A stretch of DNA of 50,753 bases from an uncultured Oscillospiraceae bacterium (GCA_934463345.1 CAKSJL010000003.1:1-50753), one strand, 5' to 3'; counted from the first letter of the stretch, positions 39,879 to 49,266 are shown. A program made the numbers and translations. The notes: generated from the letters alone by a model not told the origin.

Positions 39879-42596
39879 TTATTCTGCTGCCTGAGGACCA
39901 AGCTTGTCATATGAAACCATCATAGCAACGTAGTTCATAATAATTGAGCTGTCAGAAGTATCAATGGTATTGTCATATACACAGTCTGCATTTGCAAGAC
40001 CCTGGTCTGAAACAGGATTTTGTTCATTGTTGAGCAGATACATGTTAAGCTTTACAACATCCGATACAGTAACTTCTCCGTCAACGTTTACATCGCCGTA
40101 CATTGAAGCTTCTACACTGCTGCTTGGCTTTGTAGCGCCTGTAGGGATAACAATGGTTGTTACGGTTGTTGTAGTTGTTGGAGTGCCGGCAGTTGTTGCA
40201 ACTGTTGTTGTAGGTGTCGGAGGTGTCGGAGAATCTGAGATTTCGCCGTAAATAATTCCGCAGCCCACAGTTGACATGTAGATCTTTCCGAATTCATTCA
40301 TATCGCCTACGATGAAGTTGCCGTTTCCTGTACCGCCGTAAATATGATCCTTATTGATAAGAACCCATGTTTCACCGCTGTCCTGTGAACGGTAGATACC
40401 CTCAGGATCGGAATCCTGCGGCTTTCCGTACATGTAAAGAGTATTTACATCGCCTTCCTTTTCAGGAGCGCCATAGCCGATAGTCTTGCAGTATGAAACA
40501 TTTTCGAGCTTTGTTGTTGTCTTGCCGTAATCAGTTGAGATATAAGCGCCGTTCCAGCCTGCGCCAAGAACGATTTTACCTTCGCCAAGATAAGCGATTC
40601 TGTTTGCAACATCACACTGGTCATATTTGCATACACCTGTTGCTGTAAATGTCTTTCCGTAGTCGGTGCTTATCATAAGCTGGTAGCATGCGTCATCAAA
40701 TGAAGGCTCTGTCTTTGAAGAATCACTTGACCAGTAAGAGTTGTACTGTGCATTGTATGCATAAACAATATTCGGCTGATCCTTTTCAATAAGCATTCCG
40801 GCAACCTTTGAACCCTTTATGCCTGAAGCATTATTCCATGTTCCGCCAAAATCATCTGAATAGGATATCTTTCCGTAGCCATCTGTGTGGAATATTCTGT
40901 ATGAACCATCCTCAAGCTCTGTAATAGCGCCCAGACCGCCTGAACCGCCTGCATTTGCAAGCGCTGTCCATGTCTTGCCGCCATCCTTTGAATAATAGCC
41001 CTTGCCTTCATTTGCTGCATATCTTACCATTATGTCAGGATTCTGAGGACAGTATGCAATAGCTGAGGTTGAACCCATATTAGGAGTGTACTGAATACCG
41101 ATTTCATTTACATCAGAGTGGATATAGCCGTCATAGTCACCGATTGCTGAATAAGCATTTCCGCCAGGAACGCTTGTCATGTCAAGAGCTACAACTTCCT
41201 CAACGCCCTTAGGATCAAAATAGAACTGAATGCCCTTTTCATCCCATACGTTGTCGCATGCAAATACGCCGTTACCTGATGTCATAAGAATCTTGTCTGA
41301 ATTTCTTGGGTCGATAAGGATACCGCTTCCCCAGTGACAAGCCTTGCCATAAATCCATGCATAACCGTTTGTATCAATAGGCTCTGAGATGAAGTAGCCT
41401 GTTCCTTCATACTTGTTTCCACCCATCTGACCAGGAGTAATATCTGTCCAGGTAGCGCCGCCGTCTGTTGATCTGAAGAAATGATCGCCCCAGGCAATAC
41501 TGGTGTCTGTCCATTCCTCTTCATACCACTGATCTGACCATACGCCGCAGGTTCTTGTCAGAAGCTTGTTAGGATCGTTCTTGTCAACAGAAATCATACC
41601 GAATGCATTGCCGTTAGGTGAAATGTCTGTTACAGTCTTTGATGCAACATTGTATTTGTAAGCGCCGCCTGCACTTCCTGAGAAAGCCAGACCTGCAATA
41701 TAGGTAATAAAGATATTTCCGTTCTTGTCGCTGCTTATTGTTACAGGATAATTTGCAGTCGGGAGATCCTCGCTCAAAACAGTAAATTCATCCTTGTCAA
41801 CATCCGCAACGTGAATGTTTGCCTGACCTGTAACGCCTGTTCCTACATATACCTTTCCATCCTCGATGTAAATAGTGTCAACGCCGTTCTGGTTTGCGTA
41901 TGACTGTTCGCCGTCCTTTGTAATTGCCTTAACGGTATGGTCTGTCCAGAATGGCCATTTAATTGTGTAAGGATATTCAACCGCATCCGCATAACCTTCA
42001 ACAGGATTCCATGTCTTACCGCCGTCAGTTGACTTGATGAGGCATGAACCTCCGGCAGTTACATCGCCGCCGGCATAGATAATGTCCGGATTGTCAGGGT
42101 CGATTGCGATAGGCTCACTGCACTCACGTCCATCGCCGTTTCCATGAACCTGGATCATGTCTGTAACGTCAACTCTTGTAAATGTCTTGCCGCCATCTGT
42201 GGTCTTGATGATTTCAGTTCTTGCGTCTGAGAAGTAAGCACAGCCGCAGAGGAAATAAACTGTGTTGTCATCAGTCGGGTCAATAGCCATACCGCTGACG
42301 CTTAAAAGACCTCTGTCGTTTTCTGTAAGGAAGCCGAAAAGCTGTTCCCACTCGCCTTTGTCATAGTTGTACTTGTAAGCGCCGCCTACGTCTGTACGCA
42401 GATACATTTCCTTCTGACCTGTTACGATACCGGAAACAAATCCGCCGCCGCCGATTTCAACAGCACCCCAGTTCATAGTTGCTGTAACATCTCCTGCGGC
42501 AAATGCCTGCTGATTGACTGTTATAACAGACGGAGCAGCAGAAACTGTGATTGCCAGGGCAGTGATTATACCCAGTAGCTTCTTTTTGATTTTCAT
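39879..42596 (-). CDS. GH74 xyloglucanase with C-terminal dockerin
   Basis: This secreted endo-xyloglucanase is 905 residues long. It has a signal peptide (1-33, ending QQAFAAG), then two seven-bladed propellers built from Asp-box-like repeats such as STDGGKTW, typical of GH74. Conserved Asp-bearing segments are YLRTDVGGAYKYN and AIGDYDGYIHSDV. A Thr/Pro linker (about residues 795-830) leads to a type I dockerin: the first calcium loop, DVNVDGEVTVSD, is intact and the second, DCVYDNTIDTSD, is divergent. It should dock on a cohesin scaffold and attack plant-wall xyloglucan. Start: ATG behind AAAGGAG. Confidence 0.94.
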   Translation of the reverse strand: MKIKKKLLGIITALAITVSAAPSVITVNQQAFAAGDVTATMNWGAVEIGGGGFVSGIVTGQKEMYLRTDVGGAYKYNYDKGEWEQLFGFLTENDRGLLSVSGMAIDPTDDNTVYFLCGCAYFSDARTEIIKTTDGGKTFTRVDVTDMIQVHGNGDGRECSEPIAIDPDNPDIIYAGGDVTAGGSCLIKSTDGGKTWNPVEGYADAVEYPYTIKWPFWTDHTVKAITKDGEQSYANQNGVDTIYIEDGKVYVGTGVTGQANIHVADVDKDEFTVLSEDLPTANYPVTISSDKNGNIFITYIAGLAFSGSAGGAYKYNVASKTVTDISPNGNAFGMISVDKNDPNKLLTRTCGVWSDQWYEEEWTDTSIAWGDHFFRSTDGGATWTDITPGQMGGNKYEGTGYFISEPIDTNGYAWIYGKACHWGSGILIDPRNSDKILMTSGNGVFACDNVWDEKGIQFYFDPKGVEEVVALDMTSVPGGNAYSAIGDYDGYIHSDVNEIGIQYTPNMGSTSAIAYCPQNPDIMVRYAANEGKGYYSKDGGKTWTALANAGGSGGLGAITELEDGSYRIFHTDGYGKISYSDDFGGTWNNASGIKGSKVAGMLIEKDQPNIVYAYNAQYNSYWSSDSSKTEPSFDDACYQLMISTDYGKTFTATGVCKYDQCDVANRIAYLGEGKIVLGAGWNGAYISTDYGKTTTKLENVSYCKTIGYGAPEKEGDVNTLYMYGKPQDSDPEGIYRSQDSGETWVLINKDHIYGGTGNGNFIVGDMNEFGKIYMSTVGCGIIYGEISDSPTPPTPTTTVATTAGTPTTTTTVTTIVIPTGATKPSSSVEASMYGDVNVDGEVTVSDVVKLNMYLLNNEQNPVSDQGLANADCVYDNTIDTSDSSIIMNYVAMMVSYDKLGPQAAE

Positions 42597-42667
42597 AAAC
42601 TGACTCTCCTTTTTTAAAATATAATAATTAAATAGAATTTGTATACTCTTACAAACCTTTTTAGATA

Positions 42668-42696
42668 ATTATAGCTTATTTTGAATATAATTTCAA
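42668..42696 (-). promoter_or_regulatory. GH74 gene promoter
   Basis: Minus-strand TTGAAA (42691-42696) and TATAAT (42668-42673) with a 17-bp spacer. Confidence 0.7.
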
Positions 42697-42727
42697 GTGG
42701 TTTGAAAAAAATAATGCTAAAATTAAT

Positions 42728-42756
42728 TTGACATTATTTATGTATTATGCTATATT
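42728..42756 (+). promoter_or_regulatory. Promoter of the anchored M15 peptidase gene
   Basis: TTGACA (42728-42733) and TATATT (42751-42756) with a 17-bp spacer, divergent from the GH74 promoter. Confidence 0.75.
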
Positions 42757-42812
42757 AAAAGGTATATGAAAATAAGAATATATTTTTTGCAGAAATTTAA
42801 GGAGAAAGAGAA

Positions 42813-43820
42813 ATGACAAGGAAGGAAAAAATGAAAATTTACCGCAGACGACAGGCGGCTCTTGTAATATGCATCGGAGCGGTGCTTATAATAATTATAA
42901 TTGCGCTGATAACAATGTTTGTTACAAGGGACAGCAAGCCGATAAAGACTCCTCCGTCATCAGCGGCGTCTGATGCGGCAATTCAGGAGGGCAGTGATGT
43001 TCCGGCAGGCGGAAACGACAATGCACAGCAGGATGATTTCCGTTTTGAGGAGAGCGAGATTACGATAAAGGTCGGTGAACGCTATACTGCGAAGCTTTCT
43101 GACAATACCGGCTTAAACGAGAGCTACGAATGGGAAAGCTCCAATACGGCAGTTGCTTCAGTTGAAAACGGAACAATAACAGGAATATCCGAGGGTTCAT
43201 GCGATATAACCGTAAGAACAGTTTCATCTGGTTTAAGCGCAAAGCTCAGAGTTTATGTTGAAGCTGACGGAACTTCCGGAAATCATGAAGTGGTTGAAAA
43301 GGATGGTATGACATATATTGACGGTGTTCTTATTGCAAACAAATCATACTCTCTTCCGGCTGACTATGACCCGGGCGTGAGTCAGGAGGCGCTTGACGCT
43401 TTCTATGAAATGCAGTCGGATGCAGCGGCAGAGGGACTTGACATATATATTTCCTCGGATTACCGTTCATATTACGATCAGGAAAGAATATACAACAGCT
43501 ATGTTGAAACGGATGGTCAGGAGCTTGCGGATACATATTCTTCACGTCCTGGCTATTCAGATCACCAGACCGGTCTTGCATTCGACCTTAACAGTATTGA
43601 CGATTCCTTCGGATATACTCCGGAAAGTGACTGGGTTGCTGCCAATGCGCACAAATACGGCTTTATAATACGTTTTCCGGAGGGCAAGGAAGCATACACC
43701 GGATATCAGTATGAGCCATGGCACATAAGATATGTCGGAGTTGAAATGGCTGGAAAGATTTATGAAAGCGGACTTTCACTGGAGGAATATTTCGGAATAA
43801 CATCAGAATACAGCGACTGA
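42813..43820 (+). CDS. Membrane-anchored M15 D-Ala-D-Ala carboxypeptidase with Big2-like domain
   Basis: A basic N-terminus and one membrane helix (about 15-38) anchor this 335-residue protein outside the cell. A Ser/Ala/Asp linker is followed by a bacterial Ig-like (Big2) domain (about 77-150: YEWESSNTAVASVENGTITG) and an M15 peptidase domain with YISSDYRS, SDHQTGLAFDL and EPWHIRYVG, giving the zinc ligands His, Asp and His. It should trim cell-wall pentapeptides. Start: ATG behind AAGGAGAAAG. It differs from the short M15 protein at 18123 in having anchor and Ig domain. Confidence 0.9.
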   Translation: MTRKEKMKIYRRRQAALVICIGAVLIIIIIALITMFVTRDSKPIKTPPSSAASDAAIQEGSDVPAGGNDNAQQDDFRFEESEITIKVGERYTAKLSDNTGLNESYEWESSNTAVASVENGTITGISEGSCDITVRTVSSGLSAKLRVYVEADGTSGNHEVVEKDGMTYIDGVLIANKSYSLPADYDPGVSQEALDAFYEMQSDAAAEGLDIYISSDYRSYYDQERIYNSYVETDGQELADTYSSRPGYSDHQTGLAFDLNSIDDSFGYTPESDWVAANAHKYGFIIRFPEGKEAYTGYQYEPWHIRYVGVEMAGKIYESGLSLEEYFGITSEYSD

Positions 43821-43832
43821 TTCAGAATATTC

Positions 43833-43861
43833 TTGACATGTCTGCTGTTATAAGTTATAAT
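43833..43861 (+). promoter_or_regulatory. Promoter of the PspA operon
   Basis: Perfect TTGACA (43833-43838) and TATAAT (43856-43861), 17-bp spacer. Confidence 0.85.
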
Positions 43862-43889
43862 TAGAGTATAATTATATGGGAGATTTGCT

Positions 43890-44363
43890 ATGGACAAAAA
43901 ACTCAGGCAGCTGGAGGAAGAACAGCGCAGACTGATGGATGAAATAGAAAAGAATAACCGCAGAATAAACAGCAATTATGGTTACAGAGAGCGTGGAAAG
44001 GGAAGTCTGCTTGAATTTTTTATCGGGCTTCTGCTTCTTGGCGCAGGTCTTTTCTGGGTTTTCCAGTCTGTCAGGGTGTCGTCATCATGGTGGGGAGGAT
44101 CCCTTTGCTATTTCGGATGGGGTATGCCGAACGGAACAGTGGTAATACCGCTGCTTATTGGCATAATAATGCTGTTTATGATGAAAAGAAAGATTTTTGG
44201 CTGGATCGTGGTGTCAATAGGCGTCCTGATAATCCTGCTGTCAGTAATAAGCAGCGTTAGTCTTTATTTCGTTTCACAGTCGCTTTTCAGCTATATTCTC
44301 ATGTTCGGGTTTGTGGCTGTTGGTGCGGCACTGGTTTTAAAGTCGTTATTTTCCAAACATTAG
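43890..44363 (+). CDS. Membrane protein with N-terminal coiled coil, PspA operon
   Basis: The 157-residue protein starts with a charged coiled coil (residues 1-28, LRQLEEEQRRLMDEIEKNNR) followed by about four membrane helices with a WW-G-G loop between the first two. I know no exact family; it resembles the LiaI/LiaF-type membrane partners of PspA-like LiaH in gene position and topology. It is 14 bp upstream of pspA. Start: ATG behind GGGAG. Likely function: recruiting PspA to the membrane in envelope stress (inference). Confidence 0.68.
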   Translation: MDKKLRQLEEEQRRLMDEIEKNNRRINSNYGYRERGKGSLLEFFIGLLLLGAGLFWVFQSVRVSSSWWGGSLCYFGWGMPNGTVVIPLLIGIIMLFMMKRKIFGWIVVSIGVLIILLSVISSVSLYFVSQSLFSYILMFGFVAVGAALVLKSLFSKH

Positions 44364-44377
44364 GAGGTAAGAACAAC

Positions 44378-45046
44378 ATGGGTATTTTCCAGAGAATCAG
44401 CGATGTACTGAAATCAAATATCAACGATCTGATCGACAGGGCAGAAGATCCTGAAAAGATGGTAAAACAGATCATTATCGACATGCAGCAGGAGCTGAAC
44501 AAATCAACTCAGGCACTCGGAAAGGCTGTTTCAAGCGAAAAACTTGCCAAGAAACAGTATGATGACGCTACAAGAAGCGCATCTGAATGGGAAAACAGAG
44601 CAAAGACAGCGCTTGCAGCAGGGGATGAAAACCTTGCTAAAAAGGCTCTTGAAAACAAGGTCAAGGCTGATAAGGATGCTGCCGCATACAAGGAAATGTA
44701 TGATACTATTTCACAGCAGACAGAAACTATCAGAACACAGGTTGAGGTTTTAAAGTCAAAGCTTGAGGAAGCAAAGAGTCGTCAGGCTATGCTTATTGCA
44801 CGTTCTCAGATGGCTGAAACACAGAAAAATCTTGCTAAATCAACGGGCGGATTTGATGTTTCGAGCGCATCGGAAAAGTTTAACCGCATGGAAGAAAAGG
44901 TTATGCAGAAAGAAGCAGAGGCTCAGGCTTTTGCAGAAATTGCAGGACAGGACAATGGAGTTACAGCGGACGATTTTGAAAAGCTTGAAAAGGAATCACA
45001 GGTTAATTCAGAGCTTGAGAGACTTAAAGCTGAAATGGGAATGTAA
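44378..45046 (+). CDS. pspA: PspA/IM30 (LiaH) family protein
   Basis: This 222-residue, almost wholly alpha-helical protein matches the family from its first residues: MGIFQRISDVLKSNINDLID and EDPEKMVKQIIIDMQQEL, then long charged coiled-coil helices and the ASEKFNRMEEKVMQKEAEAQ segment. PspA proteins form ESCRT-III-like rings and rods that protect damaged membranes. It stands between two small membrane proteins in one operon. Start: ATG behind TAGGAGG. Confidence 0.94.
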   Translation: MGIFQRISDVLKSNINDLIDRAEDPEKMVKQIIIDMQQELNKSTQALGKAVSSEKLAKKQYDDATRSASEWENRAKTALAAGDENLAKKALENKVKADKDAAAYKEMYDTISQQTETIRTQVEVLKSKLEEAKSRQAMLIARSQMAETQKNLAKSTGGFDVSSASEKFNRMEEKVMQKEAEAQAFAEIAGQDNGVTADDFEKLEKESQVNSELERLKAEMGM

Positions 45047-45069
45047 TAGCATGGAAGGAAGCTACTGAA

Positions 45070-45222
45070 ATGGAAAAGAAAAGAAGCAGTCTTGTCGTAT
45101 TTATTTCTGTTCTGATCGCTCTGATCGGAGGAGTTATCTCTGTTGCATATATTGTCTATAAGGCAATGAGCAACAAAAGCTATGAGGAAAAGTGGAAAGA
45201 TTACGACGAGTGCGGAATCTGA
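45070..45222 (+). CDS. 50-residue single-pass membrane protein, PspA operon
   Basis: A short reading frame of 51 codons begins at ATG 45070, 23 bp after pspA, behind GGAAGGAAGC. The protein has a basic start (MEKKRSS), one strong membrane helix (about residues 8-31, LVVFISVLIALIGGVISVAY) and a charged tail (SYEEKWKDYDECGI). A terminator follows 5 bp after its stop, so the operon appears built to include it. It would be missed by a 60-residue cutoff. Function is unknown; a PspA membrane partner is possible. Confidence 0.7.
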   Translation: MEKKRSSLVVFISVLIALIGGVISVAYIVYKAMSNKSYEEKWKDYDECGI

Positions 45223-45226
45223 TTTT

Positions 45227-45254
45227 AAAAGGCGTGGGTTTTCACGCCTTTTTT
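45227..45254 (+). terminator. Terminator of the PspA operon
   Basis: AAAAGGCGTG/CACGCCTTTT with a 6-base loop, then more T. Confidence 0.92.
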
Positions 45255-45279
45255 CTGTTTTGAGAAATGGAGGAAACTT

Positions 45280-46389
45280 ATGAATATTATAAAAAAATTT
45301 TCTGCTGCGCTTATATCGTCAGTAATGCTTGCGTCTGCCATACCTTTTGCTGTATCGGCGGCTTCGGGAATAAATGTCCAGAGCCGGACACCGCAGCAGA
45401 TAGCAAAATATATTGAAGATAATCCCTTTGAATACGAGGATTCAGGATTTGTTACAGAGCCTGACTATAAAAACGCTCCGTATTCACCGGGGGAACTTGA
45501 CAGTAAAACGCTTCAGAACGCTTTGAATACGCTTAACACGATGCGTTTTATTGCGGGAATAGACGAGGTTACGCTAGATTCGGAGTACAACGCCCTTGCA
45601 CAGGCAGGAACGCTTGTAAATGCTGTTTTGGGACAGCTTACGCATACTCCTTCACAGCCATCCGGAATGTCCGATGAGCTTTATCAGAAAGGCTATAAGG
45701 GAACGTCAAGCTCAAATCTCGGCATGGGATACAGCAATCTTGTACATAGTATCATTTACGGCTGGATGAGGGATTCAGACAGCTCAAATATATCAAGGGT
45801 TGGCCACAGAAGATGGTGTCTGAATCCGTCTATGGAAAAAACGGGGTTTGGAAATACCGGAGCATATTATGCCATGTATACGTTTGACAACACCTGGGGA
45901 GATACTGATTATTACGGTGTGTGCTGGCCTGCACAGGTAATGCCGGTGGAATATTTCCAGGATAATGATCCTTGGAGCATATCCATGGGTTATACCGTTG
46001 ACGCTTCGGCTGTCGAGGTCGAGCTTGTGAGAAAAAGCGACGGAGAAACCTGGAGCTTTTCACAGTCATCAGCAGATGGATATTTCAATGTTGAAAACAA
46101 TAATTACGGTAAAAAAGGCTGTATTATTTTCCGCCCTGACGATATTTCATACAATGTCGGCGACAGCTTTGACGTCAGCATAATAGGACTTGACGAGGAT
46201 GTACAATATACTGTTGATTTTGTAGATATTTATGCACAGGAAAAGGAAATAACTGCTGAAACACTGAGCAGCCTTGCAGATTTTCTTGTAAACCGTATGT
46301 ATAATGAAGAAAATGTCAGCGATCTTGACGGCGACGGAAATATAAATGCGTTCGATATGGTTTATGCAAGAAGAAATATCAGTAAATAA
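45280..46389 (+). CDS. Secreted CAP-domain protein with a half dockerin
   Basis: A signal peptide (1-27, ending AVSAAS) leads to a CAP/SCP-like domain (about 60-215) with TLNTMRFIAGI, QLTHTPSQPSGM and VGHRRWCLNP, the cysteine-poor bacterial form of this extracellular family. A beta-rich region follows (about 235-320). The last 45 residues look like a dockerin in which only one calcium loop is clear (DLDGDGNINAFD). The 369-residue protein ends right after it. ATG behind GGAGGAAAC; no promoter of its own was seen. Its role in the cellulosome or wall is unknown. Confidence 0.8.
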   Translation: MNIIKKFSAALISSVMLASAIPFAVSAASGINVQSRTPQQIAKYIEDNPFEYEDSGFVTEPDYKNAPYSPGELDSKTLQNALNTLNTMRFIAGIDEVTLDSEYNALAQAGTLVNAVLGQLTHTPSQPSGMSDELYQKGYKGTSSSNLGMGYSNLVHSIIYGWMRDSDSSNISRVGHRRWCLNPSMEKTGFGNTGAYYAMYTFDNTWGDTDYYGVCWPAQVMPVEYFQDNDPWSISMGYTVDASAVEVELVRKSDGETWSFSQSSADGYFNVENNNYGKKGCIIFRPDDISYNVGDSFDVSIIGLDEDVQYTVDFVDIYAQEKEITAETLSSLADFLVNRMYNEENVSDLDGDGNINAFDMVYARRNISK

Positions 46390-46532
46390 ACAGAATGATT
46401 CAATAAAACGTGATTTTTCAGTTCCGTCATATTACACAGAAACTCCTTGCAATACGCCAGTATTTCAGCATCGTTTCTATGCAATCTGCCGAAAAATTTG
46501 TTGGCACATCTATCGCACAATCTTTGTGCGGT

Positions 46533-46584
46533 AATTGCCTTAGACAAAATACCGTATAAATCTAAGGAATTGTGCAATTTTTTT
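46533..46584 (+). terminator. Probable terminator of the CAP gene
   Basis: AATT-g-CCTTAGA (46533-46544) pairs with TCTAAGG-AATT (46561-46571), followed after 6 bases by seven T. The remaining gap 46390-46532 shows nothing clear. Confidence 0.45.
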
Positions 46585-46585
46585 A

Positions 46586-46614
46586 TTGACTTATTCTTTG
46601 CAAAATAGTATAAT
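46586..46614 (+). promoter_or_regulatory. serC promoter
   Basis: TTGACT (46586-46591) and TATAAT (46609-46614), 17-bp spacer. Confidence 0.8.
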
Positions 46615-46671
46615 ATTAAGGTATAGAATTTTATATAATAACAATAACATAAATTTTGGAGGGTTTTAACA

Positions 46672-47754
46672 ATGGGCAGAGTTTATAATTTCAGCGCAGG
46701 TCCGGCAGTTCTTCCTGAGGAAGTTCTGAAGGAAGCAGCAGACGAAATGCTCGATTACAATGGAACTGGAATGTCGGTAATGGAAATGAGCCACCGTTCA
46801 AAGGCTTTTGACGACATTATCAAGGATGCAGAAAAGGATATTCGTGACCTTATGAATATTCCTGACAATTACAAGGTCCTGTTTTTGCAGGGTGGCGCTT
46901 CACAGCAGTTCGCAGCAGTTCCTATGAATCTTATGAAAAATAAGAAGGCTGCTTACATAATCACAGGACAGTGGGCAAAGAAGGCTTATCAGGAAGCTCA
47001 GAAGTACGGAGACGCAGTTGCAGTTGCTTCATCAGCTGACAAGACTTTCTCATACATTCCTGACTGTTCAGATCTTGATATTCCGGAAGATGCAGACTAT
47101 GTTTACATCTGCGAAAACAATACAATTTACGGAACAAAGTTCAAGGAGCTGCCGAATACAAAGGGCAAGGAGCTTGTTGCAGACGTTTCCTCATGCTTCC
47201 TTTCAGAACCTGTTGACGTTTCAAAGTATGGTGTAATTTACGGCGGCGTTCAGAAAAACGTAGGTCCTGCCGGTGTTGTTATTGCAATTATTCGTGAGGA
47301 TCTTATCAGGGATGATGTTTTAGAGGGTACTCCTACAATGCTCAAGTGGAAAACACAGGCTGATGCAGATTCACTCTACAACACACCTCCATGCTATGGC
47401 ATTTACATCTGCGGCAAGGTATTCAAGTGGATCAAGAAGATGGGCGGTCTTGAGGCTATGAAGGCTCACAATGAAAAGAAGGCTGCTATCCTTTATGATT
47501 TCCTCGACCAGAGCAAGCTCTTCAAGGGAACGGTTGAAAAGAAGGACAGATCACTTATGAATGTTCCTTTTGTTACAGGAGATGCTGACCTTGATGCTAA
47601 ATTTGTCAAGGAAGCAAAGGCAGCAGGTTTTGAAAACCTCAAGGGTCACAGAACAGTTGGCGGTATGAGAGCTTCCATCTACAATGCTATGCCTATCGAG
47701 GGCGTTGAAAAGCTTGTTGAGTTCATGAAGAAATTTGAAGCAGAGAATGCTTAA
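46672..47754 (+). CDS. serC: Phosphoserine aminotransferase
   Basis: The second enzyme of serine synthesis converts 3-phosphohydroxypyruvate to phosphoserine with glutamate. In 360 residues it begins VYNFSAGPAVLPEEVLKEAA and contains SVMEMSHRSKAF, FLQGGASQQFAAVP, the PLP lysine in YGGVQKNVGPAG, and HRTVGGMRASIYNAM. Start: ATG behind GGAGGG. It precedes serA, with an interposed hairpin. Codon use is biased toward that of highly expressed genes. Confidence 0.97.
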   Translation: MGRVYNFSAGPAVLPEEVLKEAADEMLDYNGTGMSVMEMSHRSKAFDDIIKDAEKDIRDLMNIPDNYKVLFLQGGASQQFAAVPMNLMKNKKAAYIITGQWAKKAYQEAQKYGDAVAVASSADKTFSYIPDCSDLDIPEDADYVYICENNTIYGTKFKELPNTKGKELVADVSSCFLSEPVDVSKYGVIYGGVQKNVGPAGVVIAIIREDLIRDDVLEGTPTMLKWKTQADADSLYNTPPCYGIYICGKVFKWIKKMGGLEAMKAHNEKKAAILYDFLDQSKLFKGTVEKKDRSLMNVPFVTGDADLDAKFVKEAKAAGFENLKGHRTVGGMRASIYNAMPIEGVEKLVEFMKKFEAENA

Positions 47755-47785
47755 TTGACATTATTCTGGAATTGAAAGCATAAAT

Positions 47786-47807
47786 ACGGGCGGAGTTTTT
47801 CGCCCGT
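47786..47807 (+). terminator. Hairpin between serC and serA
   Basis: ACGGGCG/CGCCCGT stem with a T-rich loop but no following T-run, so it may only reduce read-through or protect the serC message. Confidence 0.4.
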
Positions 47808-47869
47808 ATCCCGTATAATAACAGGCATACTGCGGTATTGTCTGCAATAATTTGAAAGAGGTAACTGAA

Positions 47870-49030
47870 ATGTTTAATATTCAGACACTTAATAAAATTG
47901 CAGCTGTTGGAACAACAAGATTTGACAGCAGCAAGTATACAGTAGGTGACGCTGTTGAAAATCCTACAGCTATAATGGTTCGTTCTGCTAAGATGCACGA
48001 TATGGAATTTGGTTCAGATCTTCTGGCAATTGCAAGAGCCGGCGCAGGTGTTAACAATATTCCTGTTGACAAGTGCGCTGAAGCCGGAATCTGTGTTTTC
48101 AACACACCGGGTGCTAACTCAAATGCAGTTAAGGAACTTGCGATCTGTGCGCTTCTTCTGGCTTCAAGAAAAATTACAGAGGCTGCTGCATGGGCTGCGT
48201 CATTAAAGGGTACACCTGACGCTCCAAAGACAGTTGAGGGCGGCAAGTCAAAATTCGCAGGTCCTGAGATCCTGGGCAAGACTCTTGGTATTATTGGTCT
48301 TGGCGCTATCGGCGGAAAGATCGCAAACGCTGCTGTTGCGCTTGGCATGAAGGTTATAGGATTCGATCCATTCCTTTCAGTAAATGCAGCGCTCAACCTG
48401 AATCCGGCTGTAAAGATTGCAGCAGATATCAATGATATTTACAAGGAAAGCGATTATATTTCAATCCATGTTCCTTATACTCCTGATACAAAGAACACGA
48501 TCGATGCTGAGCAGATCGCAATGATGAAGGACGGCGTTCGTCTTATCAATCTCGCAAGAGGTGAGCTTATCAACAGTGAAGCAGTTGTAAAGGCTATTGC
48601 TGACGGTAAGGTTGCAAAGTATGTAACTGACTTTGCTGACGATGTTGTTCTGGGCGTTGAAAATGTAATCGTTCTGCCACATCTCGGCGCTTCAACTCCG
48701 GAGAGTGAGGATAACTGCGCTGTCATGGCTGCTGACGAGCTGATTGATTACATTGAAAACGGAAATATCAAAAACAGCGTAAATTACCCTAACGCTTCAA
48801 TGGCTGCAAATGGTACAAAAGTTTGTGTTCTTCACAAGAATATTCCGGCAGTTATTGCAAAGATTACATCAGCAGTAGCAGATGCTGGTCTGAATATTGA
48901 CAATATGGTTAATGCAAGCAAGAAGGATTACGCTTATACAATGCTTGATGTGGCTGGAGATGTAACAGATGCAGTTGCTGAAAAGATCAGTGCGGTTGAT
49001 GGCATTATCAAGGTAAGAGTTATTAAGTAA
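47870..49030 (+). CDS. serA: D-3-phosphoglycerate dehydrogenase with ACT domain
   Basis: The first enzyme of serine synthesis oxidises 3-phosphoglycerate with NAD. In 386 residues it shows a short N-terminal substrate domain (AIMVRSAKMHD, ARAGAGVNNIPVDKC), the NAD fold (GIIGLGAIGGKIANAA), catalytic segments INLARGELIN and LPHLGASTPESE, and a C-terminal ACT domain (KVCVLHKNIPAVIAKI) for serine feedback. The small size is the short ACT-type form. ATG 47870 follows AGAGGT. Element B copy 4 starts 5 bases after its stop. Confidence 0.96.
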   Translation: MFNIQTLNKIAAVGTTRFDSSKYTVGDAVENPTAIMVRSAKMHDMEFGSDLLAIARAGAGVNNIPVDKCAEAGICVFNTPGANSNAVKELAICALLLASRKITEAAAWAASLKGTPDAPKTVEGGKSKFAGPEILGKTLGIIGLGAIGGKIANAAVALGMKVIGFDPFLSVNAALNLNPAVKIAADINDIYKESDYISIHVPYTPDTKNTIDAEQIAMMKDGVRLINLARGELINSEAVVKAIADGKVAKYVTDFADDVVLGVENVIVLPHLGASTPESEDNCAVMAADELIDYIENGNIKNSVNYPNASMAANGTKVCVLHKNIPAVIAKITSAVADAGLNIDNMVNASKKDYAYTMLDVAGDVTDAVAEKISAVDGIIKVRVIK

Positions 49031-49033
49031 GAA

Positions 49034-49200
49034 TAAGAACCCGTCTTTACAAGCGTATGTGCACGTCTTTCCAGCAAATTTTTTCGCATACTGCGTTAAA
49101 AATGCTTGCCATACACAAGTGTGCCTGCACATTTTTGCCTTGTCTGCGTAAAAATTGTGCTTGGAAATCCGCACACATATCTTGTGAAGATGGGTTCTAA
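49034..49200 (+). repeat. Element B copy 4 (full length)
   Basis: Full copy with ends AGAACCCGTCTTTACAAG and CTTGTGAAGATGGGTTCT, between the serA stop and the terminator at 49237. Confidence 0.9.
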
Positions 49201-49236
49201 ATTAAACAGTCATATTAATAGTTGTTGAAAAGTAAG

Positions 49237-49266
49237 ACGGGCGGTCAGATGACCGCCCGTTCGTTT
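49237..49266. terminator. Terminator of serA
   Basis: ACGGGCGGTC/GACCGCCCGT, 10-bp perfect stem with an AGAT loop, then TCGTTTTA. Confidence 0.85.
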
